Source: Roseiflexaceae bacterium (lineage in GTDB: Bacteria; Chloroflexota; Chloroflexia; Chloroflexales; Roseiflexaceae). Taken from it: DNA of 13,006 nt. Of the stretch, positions 1 to 5,466 are shown one piece after another. Below the pieces are notes generated by a model. The model searched no databases and had not been told where the DNA came from. It saw only the letters and a program-made list of their open reading frames with translations. Made by a program: the position numbers and the translations under genes. Each line of letters begins with the position of its first letter. Position 1 is the first letter of the stretch. The stretch is from assembly GCA_014381165.1 (NCBI GenBank), contig JACMIM010000260.1, forward strand, positions 1 to 13,006. The letters run 5' to 3'.

Positions 1-58
1 TTAGTTCCTTGCCCGCCGCAGGCGAAATGAAAACGCTTGGGCAACTGCGTAAGTCCTA
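1..58 (-). repeat. MITE-like repeat family 1, copy A (cut by window edge)
   Basis: This is one end of a repeat found twice more in the window (3076-3225 and 5305-5466). On the minus strand it begins with TAGGACTTACGCAGTTGCCC and continues into the shared block TTTCATTTCGCCTGCGGCGG. The terminal TA (57-58) directly follows the stop codon of the YdeI-family gene (59-61), with no spacer. TTGCCC and GGGCAA can pair as a stem, as in the other copies. The rest of the element lies outside the window, so its full length here is unknown. Confidence 0.8.
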
Positions 59-637
59 TTATTGATGAATCAGCTCGCCCCGTTCCAGCATGGCGACGAA
101 CTTCTGAATATTTCTGGCCCGCGTCTCGGGTTTTTTCACGGTCGTCACCCGGAAAATAATCGCGTAGCGGTTGGCACTGTTCAGTGTGGCAAAGAATGCG
201 CTGGCCGCCGGGTTCGCGGCGAGCGCGGCCTGAAGATCGTCTGGAATGGTTGCGCTGGACTGCCCGGCATAGGCTGCGTCCCAGCGCCCGTCCTGCTTGG
301 CGCTAGCAACTGCGGCCATGCCGCTTGGCTGCATCCGCCCGCTCTCGGTCAGTCGTGCCACATGGTCGCGGTTGATCTGCGACCAAATGCTCTTTGGGCC
401 GCGCCTGCTAAACTTCTGAAGCCAGCTTGCTTCGTCGTAGGCCCGCTTCTGGCTGTCGATCCAGCCGTAGCACAGTGCTACGTCCAACGCCTCGGCATAG
501 CTGGCCGAGCTGATTGGGCCGTGTTTCTTGGCCAATTGCAGCCAGACGCCCGGCGAACTGGTCTGGTGTGCAGCCAGCCAGATTTCCCAATCCGCAGCGT
601 GGGCAAACAGCATCATCGGTAGATCGCCGGTGCTCAT
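59..637 (-). CDS. YdeI/OmpD-associated (OmdA) family protein
   Basis: A 192-residue protein of the YdeI/OmpD-associated family, sometimes named bacteriocin-protection protein; the biochemical role of the family is not settled. Visible family hallmarks are EALDVALCYGWIDSQ (about residues 49-63), the basic block FSRRGPKSIWSQINRDHV (about 75-92), GRWDAAY, a PDDL-AAL-ANP stretch and the C-terminal KKPETRARNIQKFV helix. It looks like a soluble cytoplasmic protein with no signal peptide or membrane segment. The ATG at 637 was chosen because AGGAG lies 7 nt upstream (CAGGAGCGACACC then ATG). The reading frame stays open upstream to 811, but that part runs through palindromic repeat DNA and has no family similarity. 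The gene diverges from the VOC-DinB pair. Its stop codon abuts repeat copy A, so any native 3' terminator has been displaced or replaced. Confidence 0.9.
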   Translation of the reverse strand: MSTGDLPMMLFAHAADWEIWLAAHQTSSPGVWLQLAKKHGPISSASYAEALDVALCYGWIDSQKRAYDEASWLQKFSRRGPKSIWSQINRDHVARLTESGRMQPSGMAAVASAKQDGRWDAAYAGQSSATIPDDLQAALAANPAASAFFATLNSANRYAIIFRVTTVKKPETRARNIQKFVAMLERGELIHQ

Positions 638-678
638 GGTGTCGCTCCTGTTTTCGTTCGCTTGGTGTGGCGTATCGT

Positions 679-797
679 TTTGCGCCGCAACCACGGCCAC
701 CGGATGAATCCGGTGTCTGATACGCCAAAACGTGCTAAAGCGCGTTCGAGCGCGCCAAATGCGTTTTGTTTCCCAGCGGTGGGTTTCAACCCGCCTG
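679..797. repeat. Palindromic repeat family 2, copy 1
   Basis: This element aligns end to end with 8906-9033. Both start with TTTGCGCCGC, carry the perfect palindrome CACCGGATGAATCCGGTG 19 bp further in (698-715 here), then GCCAAAACG, then a degenerate inverted repeat, then a GC-rich hairpin with a TTCA-type centre (778-795 here, GGTGGGTT/AACCCGCC). In this copy the middle inverted repeat has decayed and is about 9 bp shorter. GGCGTATC (669-676) and GATACGCC (719-726) form another possible stem. It lies between the divergent YdeI and VOC genes. No coding potential is credible here. Confidence 0.75.
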
Positions 798-907
798 CGC
801 CCGCTGCGCACAAAACCATACGTCGCACCCTCGCTCGCTTGACTGATGGACAGTATAGCAAACCTGTTCTACACTGGTGGTGGAATCGTGATTACTGGGA
901 ATACTGC

Positions 908-1318
908 ATGCAATCGCAGCTTTCACACATTCAATTCAATGTCGCGCCGGAAAACCTGGCCTTCTACCGCGATCTGATGAGCTTTCTTGGCTGGAAGACG
1001 CTACACGACGGCGAGGGAATGCTGGGCGTGGGCGACACAAATCGCACGAGCTTGTGGTTCGTTGGCTATGTGAAGGCGGTCGAGAACGACTACGACGGGC
1101 CGGGCGCGAACCACTTTGCGATCGGCGTAAAGCGCCAGGCCGATGTCGATGCCGCAGCCGCCCACCTAACAGCGCGCGGCGTGACTATGCTGTTCGACAC
1201 CCCACGCCATCGCCCCGATTTCGGCATGGGCGCGGGCCAGACCTACTACCAGATCATGTTCGAGACGCCTGACCGCATGCTGCTGGAGGTCGTCTACATC
1301 GGGCCGCTGGCAGCGTAA
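908..1318 (+). CDS. VOC-superfamily (glyoxalase/bleomycin-resistance/dioxygenase fold) protein
   Basis: A 136-residue, single-domain VOC protein with two beta-alpha-beta-beta-beta modules. The first strand is SHIQFNV, the second module starts at NHFAIGV, and it ends with DRMLLEVVYIGP. Candidate metal ligands by position are His7, His69 and Glu127, the usual H/H/E pattern of the fold. The substrate cannot be read from sequence; known members include glyoxalase I, thiol-transferring resistance proteins and extradiol dioxygenases. The ATG at 908 is preceded by GGGA at about 7 nt. The frame is open upstream to 662, but that region is repeat family 2 and intergenic DNA, so the longer start is rejected. 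It is followed after 16 nt by the DinB-family gene on the same strand, a probable operon of two small metal-binding proteins. Confidence 0.88.
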   Translation: MQSQLSHIQFNVAPENLAFYRDLMSFLGWKTLHDGEGMLGVGDTNRTSLWFVGYVKAVENDYDGPGANHFAIGVKRQADVDAAAAHLTARGVTMLFDTPRHRPDFGMGAGQTYYQIMFETPDRMLLEVVYIGPLAA

Positions 1319-1334
1319 GCAAAGGAGCCGCACC

Positions 1335-1835
1335 ATGGACACTGCCTACTTCTGCGATCTGTACCGCTATACCTACTGGGCCAACCGCAAGGTTTGGGCA
1401 TGCGTCGAGCAGTTAAACGACGAGCAGTTCACTCAAGAGCTGGATTACTCGATCGGCGCGCTGCGCAACCAGTGCATCCATACCATGGGCGTCGAATCGT
1501 GGTGGATCACCTTTTTGGCCACTGGGACACTTCAATTCCTCAGCTTCGACGATTATCCGACCCGTGCCAGCGTCCGCGCCAAGTGGGATGAGATCGAGCG
1601 CTATGTGTTAGGCTACCTCGACAGCCTGACACCCGATCAGCTCCAGCGAGAAGTCCACCCCGATTTTTGGGAAGATGATCCGCCGATCAAACTTTGGCAG
1701 GCGCTGCTCCAGGTGGCCAACCACAGCACCGACCACCGCGCACAAATCCTGGCTGGTCTGCACCGCCTGGGCGGCCCAACCGTGGGCCAGGATTATCTCG
1801 ACTACCTGGACGAGCAGCAGAAGCAGCTGCACTAA
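1335..1835 (+). CDS. DinB/YfiT-like four-helix metalloprotein
   Basis: A 166-residue protein of the DinB family (DinB/YfiT-like putative metalloenzymes). The fold is a four-helix bundle with a metal bound by three histidines. Here they are His49 (in CIHTMGVESWW) and His130 and His134 (in ANHSTDHRAQIL), the characteristic H...HxxxH arrangement. The opening YRYTYWANRKVW is also typical of the family. Members act in thiol-dependent transfer or isomerisation reactions or are DNA-damage induced, but the substrate cannot be deduced here. The start at 1335 is supported by AAAGGAG 7 nt upstream, within the 16-nt gap after the VOC gene. The stop codon overlaps the left arm of a perfect inverted repeat (1835-1889). 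Confidence 0.9.
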   Translation: MDTAYFCDLYRYTYWANRKVWACVEQLNDEQFTQELDYSIGALRNQCIHTMGVESWWITFLATGTLQFLSFDDYPTRASVRAKWDEIERYVLGYLDSLTPDQLQREVHPDFWEDDPPIKLWQALLQVANHSTDHRAQILAGLHRLGGPTVGQDYLDYLDEQQKQLH

Positions 1836-1889
1836 CCACCAAGACACCAAGACACCAAGTTATCTTTATCTTCTTGGTGTCTTGGTGGT
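1835..1889. terminator. Perfect 17-bp inverted repeat, probable bidirectional terminator
   Basis: ACCACCAAGACACCAAG (1835-1851) is matched exactly by CTTGGTGTCTTGGTGGT (1873-1889), with a 21-nt AT-rich loop that contains a second copy of ACACCAAG. It sits in the 64-bp gap between the convergent DinB-family gene and dgoD, where a bidirectional terminator is expected. There is no long T-tract, so termination is inferred from position and stem strength. Low-complexity CCAAGACAC-type intergenic palindromes are common in bacterial genomes, so it may also be a dispersed repeat. Confidence 0.6.
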
Positions 1890-1899
1890 AAAGATTTTC

Positions 1900-3051
1900 C
1901 TACCACTCGGTCACGCTACCATCGACGTTGCGCCAGATCGGGTTGCGCCAGCGGTGGCCGATCGCCGCCATCTCGCGCACCTTGGCCTCGTCGATCTCGA
2001 TGCCTAAACCGGGCGCGAGCGGGCGGGCGACAAAGCCGGACTGGTAGTTGAACACGCCAGGATCAACCAAGTAGTCGAGCAAATCCGAACCTTGGTTGTA
2101 ATGAATGCCCAGGCTTTGCTCTTGGATGAAGGCGTTGGGCGTGCAAAAATCGAGCTGAAGCGAGGCGGCCAGCGCGATCGGGCCAAGCGGGCAGTGCGGC
2201 GCGACCGCGACATCATAGGCTTCGGCCATCGCCGCGATCTTGCGTACCTCCCAGATGCCACCGGCGTGGCTAAGATCGGGCTGGACGATATCGACCGCAC
2301 CCGAGGCCAGCAGGCCTTTGAAGCCCCAGCGGGTGTACATACGCTCGCCAGTGGCGATCGGCACGCTGGTAACGCGGGCCAGTTCCAGCAGCGCCTCGTT
2401 GTTTTCGGCCAGCACCGGCTCCTCATAGAACATTGGGCGGTATGGCTCCAGCGCCTTGATGAGCTGCTTGGCCATGGCCTTATGCACGCGCCCGTGGAAG
2501 TCGATGCCGATCTCGAAGCCATAGCCCAGCCCGTCGCGCAGCGCTGCTAGCCGGTCGACCGCCGCCTGTACTTTGGTGTTGGTGTCAATCCACTCCATGT
2601 CGCCCGTTGCGTTCATCTTCATGGCCGTGTAGCCCTGGGCGAGGCGCTCACCGGCTTGGGCGACCAGTTCGTCCGGGCGGTCGCCGCCGATCCAGGCGTA
2701 GACGCGCATTTTTTCGCGCACCGCGCCGCCGAGCAGTTCATAGACTGGCAGCCCCAGCCGTTTGCCCTTGATATCCCACAGCGCCTGTTCGATGCCCGAG
2801 ATCGCGCTGGAAAGCACTGGCCCGCCGCGGTAGAACCCGCCGCGGTACATCACCTGAAACAAATCCTCGATATTGCCGGCCTCCTGGCCGATCAGGTGAT
2901 CGGCGAACTCCTCGACGGCAGCCTGCACGGTGGCAGCCTTGCCCTCTACGACTGGCTCGCCCCAGCCGGCGATGCCATCGGCATCGGTGATCTTGACGAA
3001 CAGCCAGCGCTGTGGCACTTGGAAGAGTTCAATCGTGGCGATTTTCGTCAT
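1900..3051 (-). CDS. dgoD: D-galactonate dehydratase (enolase superfamily)
   Basis: A 383-residue enolase-superfamily enzyme that dehydrates D-galactonate to 2-keto-3-deoxy-D-galactonate (EC 4.2.1.6), the first dedicated step of the De Ley-Doudoroff galactonate pathway. It resembles E. coli DgoD along its whole length: VGWGEP-type N-terminus (GIAGWGEPVVEG), FYRGGP, ALWDIKGK, DFHGRV, EEPVLAE, GERM, QPDLSHAGGI, APHCPLGPIALA, EQSLGIHYN and a matching C-terminus WRNP-W-SV-EW. Expected metal ligands are Asp184, Glu210 and Glu236; catalytic His186, His286 and Glu311 are present. Length equals the family norm. The ATG at 3051 was chosen for AAAGGAG 6 nt upstream and for alignment with the family start. 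No other galactonate-pathway gene is in the window. The upstream gap to tetR is filled almost entirely by repeat copy B, and no clear promoter is visible there, so it may depend on read-through from tetR. Confidence 0.95.
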   Translation of the reverse strand: MTKIATIELFQVPQRWLFVKITDADGIAGWGEPVVEGKAATVQAAVEEFADHLIGQEAGNIEDLFQVMYRGGFYRGGPVLSSAISGIEQALWDIKGKRLGLPVYELLGGAVREKMRVYAWIGGDRPDELVAQAGERLAQGYTAMKMNATGDMEWIDTNTKVQAAVDRLAALRDGLGYGFEIGIDFHGRVHKAMAKQLIKALEPYRPMFYEEPVLAENNEALLELARVTSVPIATGERMYTRWGFKGLLASGAVDIVQPDLSHAGGIWEVRKIAAMAEAYDVAVAPHCPLGPIALAASLQLDFCTPNAFIQEQSLGIHYNQGSDLLDYLVDPGVFNYQSGFVARPLAPGLGIEIDEAKVREMAAIGHRWRNPIWRNVDGSVTEW

Positions 3052-3075
3052 AACGTGCTCCTTTGCAAACAACCT

Positions 3076-3225
3076 TAGGACTTACACAGTTAGCACCTTC
3101 CGCCTGCGACAGCATAGGTATCTGTCTTTTTTGGTTCGTTTTTTGGTGCTTGTATCAAAAAACGAACCAATTATTAAATATTTCCTTGCCCGCCGCAGGC
3201 GAAATGAAAGCTCTCAGGCAACTGC
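3076..3225 (-). repeat. MITE-like repeat family 1, copy B
   Basis: A near full-length copy of about 150 bp, aligning with copy C along its length. The dgoD-proximal end reads TAGGACTTACACAGTTAG. The tetR-proximal end contains TTTCATTTCGCCTGCGGCGG followed by decayed terminal bases. Its centre is a perfect 15-bp hairpin, TTGGTTCGTTTTTTG (3131-3145) with CAAAAAACGAACCAA (3156-3170) and a 10-nt loop. The element fills the space between tetR and dgoD, ending about 10 bp from the dgoD ribosome binding site. It overlaps the last codons and the stop of tetR. No transposase gene is present, so it would be non-autonomous. Confidence 0.8.
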
Positions 3226-3819
3226 TGTAGGCACGCTCGGCGCACCGAGGAGCGCAACAATACCAGGCACTACCAAACTATGATGCAGTCGCGCCATCTC
3301 CTCGGCGGGTTGAGCCATGCCAGCATCCAGCCACCAGCCGATCAAGGCTAACAGCGCGCCGGCGGTGTGTGTGGCGATCACGCTGGCCTGCCGATCGATC
3401 GCTTCGTGGTTGGCAAATCCCGCCCGTAGGTCGCGCTCGATGTGTGCGGCGATGACCGCACGAATTTGCTGCTGAACCATCGGCGGGCCGTGTGCGCCCA
3501 GCAGTGCGCGAAAGATTTCGGCCTTTTCACCAACAAAGCGCAGCGCAGCGACCGTCAGAAGGAAAGCTCGTTCCGCCGCAGTGCCCCCCACCTCCAGATG
3601 CGCGTCAAGCTCTGCGGCAATCGAATCGACACACGCCAGCGTTAGCTGCTCCTTATCCTGATAGTGCAGGTAGAAGGTTGCCCGGCTGAGACTAGCGCGC
3701 TCGGCTATGTCCTGCACGCTGAGGGCCTGATAGCCGCGCTCGCCCACAAGAGCGAACAAAGCCTGCTGGAGCAGGCGCTGGGTGCGCTGCGTGCGTCGGT
3801 CAGTTGGCTGTGGTGGCAT
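3214..3819 (-). CDS. TetR/AcrR family transcriptional regulator
   Basis: A 201-residue TetR-family repressor. The N-terminal DNA-binding domain has the helix-turn-helix at about residues 33-54 (LSVQDIAERASLSRATFYLHY), followed by the usual DKEQL. The rest is an all-helical ligand-binding and dimerisation domain. It is divergent from the glycosyltransferase gene at 4064, the usual layout for a TetR regulator and its target, so the glycosyltransferase and tetR itself are the likely targets; the ligand is unknown. The ATG at 3819 has no evident Shine-Dalgarno, but TGGTATACT ends only 6 nt before it on the minus strand, suggesting a leaderless mRNA. At the 3' end the protein probably ended near VALLG in the ancestor. 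The last residues Ala-Val-Ala and the TGA stop now come from repeat copy B. Confidence 0.9.
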   Translation of the reverse strand: MPPQPTDRRTQRTQRLLQQALFALVGERGYQALSVQDIAERASLSRATFYLHYQDKEQLTLACVDSIAAELDAHLEVGGTAAERAFLLTVAALRFVGEKAEIFRALLGAHGPPMVQQQIRAVIAAHIERDLRAGFANHEAIDRQASVIATHTAGALLALIGWWLDAGMAQPAEEMARLHHSLVVPGIVALLGAPSVPTAVA

Positions 3820-3825
3820 AGACCA

Positions 3826-3831
3826 AGTATA
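3826..3831 (-). promoter_or_regulatory. Extended -10 element of a probable leaderless tetR promoter
   Basis: On the minus strand TGG-TATACT matches the extended -10 form TGnTATAAT. The -10 hexamer ends 6 nt before the tetR ATG, so the transcript would start at or next to the A of the start codon. No convincing -35 hexamer is visible at the right distance, which extended -10 promoters tolerate. CAAGT...ACTTG flanking the site is a possible autoregulatory operator. Confidence 0.4.
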
Positions 3832-3878
3832 CCAGGACTTGCCGACAGCTACAGGGCCACGTCAAAAGTCCGATTGTC

Positions 3879-3945
3879 ATCCGCAGCTTACGCAGATTTC
3901 ACAGATTGTTTTCCGGAATCTATGGAATCTGCGTCATCTGCGGAT
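3879..3945. repeat. Imperfect inverted repeat with 29-bp arms
   Basis: The arms 3879-3907 and 3917-3945 match at 25 of 29 positions around a 9-nt centre (GTTTTCCGG). The outer part reads ATCCGCAG...ACGCAGATT, a motif type seen dispersed in intergenic DNA of many bacteria. It lies between the divergent tetR and glycosyltransferase genes, upstream of both predicted promoters. It is followed on the plus strand by AATTTTTC, but no plus-strand gene ends nearby, so a terminator role is unlikely. Confidence 0.7.
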
Positions 3946-3984
3946 AATTTTTCACGCTTCAACGACGTTGACATGACCCTGCGA

Positions 3985-4050
3985 CAGCTAGCTGCTGCTT
4001 GACAACAGCCCTAGCGCCTTTATAATAGACAATTTGTACATAAACGTGTA
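3985..4050 (+). promoter_or_regulatory. Sigma-70 promoter and candidate operators of the glycosyltransferase gene
   Basis: TTGACA (3999-4004) and TATAAT (4021-4026) are both perfect consensus hexamers with a 16-bp spacer, predicting transcription from about 4033. A perfect 10-bp palindrome CAGCTAGCTG (3985-3994) lies just upstream of the -35. A near-palindrome TACATAAACGTGTA (4037-4050) covers the start region. Either could be the TetR operator; the second position would block initiation directly. The ribosome binding site is AAGGAAAG before the ATG at 4064. Confidence 0.7.
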
Positions 4051-4063
4051 AAAAGGAAAGAAT

Positions 4064-5293
4064 ATGGCATCTATTTTTGTCATCAATGTCCCCGCTCACG
4101 GGCACATCAACCCGACACTGCCCTGGGTGCGTGCATTAGTCGAGCGCGGTCATCGTGTGACGTATTATGCCACACCCCGCCATCAGGCCAAGATCGAGCA
4201 GAGCGGCGCGGCCTTTCGCAGCTATGACGCAGCACTCGATCAGATGGAGTTGCCGAACAATCTGTTTGCGCTGACCAACCTGCTGATTCAGCTGACCGAG
4301 CAGTTGCTGCCAATGCTGCTTGACGATGTGCAACGCGATCGACCAGACCTGATTGTGCATGATTCGCTCGCGACGTGGGGCCGGGCAGTGGCACAACTCG
4401 CTGGAGTACCAGCCGTGAACTCGACCAGCACCTTCGCGTTGAACGAGCGGGTGATCGCGAGGTCGCCGCGCTTTTTAACTCAGTTTGGTGCCATGGTTAT
4501 CCCAGGCTTGGCGCATCTTGCAAGGAGAATACGGGTCGCCCGCCGATTGCGGCAGCGCTATGGGCTGCGCTCGCTTGGCTTTCGCGATCTAGTCAGTAAT
4601 GTGGGCCAGCTGAACCTGGTTTACACCGCACGCTCGTTTCAGCCGTGTGGGAATACATTTGGCCAGGGCTGGCAGTTCGTCGGGCCGTCGCTGCCGACTT
4701 TTGTCGAAGTTGAGCTACCACTGATACGGAATGAGCAGCCGCTCGTCTATATTTCGCTGGGTACAATCTTCAACAATCAGTTGGCTTTTTTTCAGAACTG
4801 CCTGCGCGCCTTTGCCGATGCGCCGGTGCAAGTGCTGCTCGCCGTCGGCCAGCAGATCGACCTAGCTGCACTTGGCCGAGTCCCATCCAACATCACCGTG
4901 CAGCGCTTTGTGCCGCAGCTGGCGGTGCTACGTCAGGCTGCGCTGTTCATCACACATGGCGGCGTGAACAGTGTCCACGAGGGGTTGTGTGCCGGCGTGC
5001 CGCTGCTCGTGTTTCCCCAAACGCCGGAGCAGGTGCTAGTGGCCGAGCAAGTCGCGGCGGTTGGGGCTGGCCGCATCCTGACGCCGCGCGACACTGCGCC
5101 CGCGCGGCTACGCACTCACGCGCAAGCCGTGATGACGCCAGCCTATCACACGGCTGCGCAGCGCGTCGGCGACGAGTTGCGGCGCGCTGGCGGCTATCAG
5201 CGCGCCGCCGACCTGATCGAAGCGTCGCTTCCGGCGCGTTCAAGCGGCCCTACGAGCGTTGCGATCATTTCCACCACCAGCGCGACCGTATAA
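4064..5293 (+). CDS. MGT-type (macrolide/UGT-like) GT1-family glycosyltransferase
   Basis: A 409-residue GT-B fold glycosyltransferase of family GT1, closest in style to the macrolide glycosyltransferase (MGT, OleD/YjiC) group, which transfers a sugar from a nucleotide donor to hydroxyls of small hydrophobic molecules. The N-terminal acceptor domain opens with AHGHINPTLPW (about residues 11-21), including the expected catalytic histidine, probably His14, with Asp100 (DLIVHD) as its likely partner. The C-terminal donor domain carries FVPQLAVL (about 282-289) and THGGVNSVHEGLCAGVPLL with FPQTPEQ (about 297-323), the nucleotide-sugar binding signature. Length fits the family (about 390-430). No signal peptide or membrane helix is apparent. 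The gene has a very strong promoter and diverges from tetR, a pattern compatible with inducible modification of a toxic or signalling compound. The exact acceptor cannot be read from sequence. Repeat copy C begins 11 nt after its stop. Confidence 0.9.
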   Translation: MASIFVINVPAHGHINPTLPWVRALVERGHRVTYYATPRHQAKIEQSGAAFRSYDAALDQMELPNNLFALTNLLIQLTEQLLPMLLDDVQRDRPDLIVHDSLATWGRAVAQLAGVPAVNSTSTFALNERVIARSPRFLTQFGAMVIPGLAHLARRIRVARRLRQRYGLRSLGFRDLVSNVGQLNLVYTARSFQPCGNTFGQGWQFVGPSLPTFVEVELPLIRNEQPLVYISLGTIFNNQLAFFQNCLRAFADAPVQVLLAVGQQIDLAALGRVPSNITVQRFVPQLAVLRQAALFITHGGVNSVHEGLCAGVPLLVFPQTPEQVLVAEQVAAVGAGRILTPRDTAPARLRTHAQAVMTPAYHTAAQRVGDELRRAGGYQRAADLIEASLPARSSGPTSVAIISTTSATV

Positions 5294-5304
5294 ACCAATA
5301 TAAC

Positions 5305-5466
5305 TAGGAGTCACGCAGTTGCCCAAGAGCTTTCATTTCGCCTGCGGCGGGCAACGAAATGCCCCATAATTGTTTCGGTTTTTGGCGCGAAGCGCTAAAA
5401 ACCAAAACACAAAAGATATAGCTTCCACGCTGCCGCAGGTAGGAACCGCCAACTGCGTAAGTCCTA
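5305..5466 (+). repeat. MITE-like repeat family 1, copy C (complete)
   Basis: The most complete copy, with inverted ends TAGGAGTCACGCAGTTG (from 5305) and CAACTGCGTAAGTCCTA (to 5466). Both ends finish in TA, which could be part of the repeat or a duplicated TA target as made by IS630/Tc1-like transposases. Inside are GTTGCCC (5318-5324) pairing with GGGCAAC (5349-5355), CATTTCG (5334-5340) pairing alternatively with CGAAATG (5355-5361), and a central hairpin 5372-5408 with 15 of 17 paired positions around GAA. It starts 11 nt after the glycosyltransferase stop and ends inside a disrupted membrane-protein gene. Confidence 0.85.

Noticed and set aside
62..622. Plus-strand open frame of 186 codons opposite the YdeI-family gene
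   Set aside because: It is antisense to a gene with clear family motifs and a good ribosome binding site, and its translation shows no recognisable domain.
638..811. Longer N-terminus for the YdeI-family protein
   Set aside because: The extra 58 codons run through palindromic repeats, and the ATG at 637 has AGGAG at ideal spacing.
662..907. Longer N-terminus for the VOC protein
   Set aside because: The extension lies in repeat family 2 and intergenic DNA; the ATG at 908 has a ribosome binding site and starts the fold at the expected place.
3076..3225. Rho-independent terminator between tetR and dgoD in repeat copy B
   Set aside because: On the minus strand the strong stem is followed by A-rich, not T-rich, sequence, so it does not fit an intrinsic terminator for tetR.
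1..5466. CRISPR array made from the recurring family 1 repeat
   Set aside because: The copies are about 160 bp long and kilobases apart with genes between them, without spacers or cas genes.
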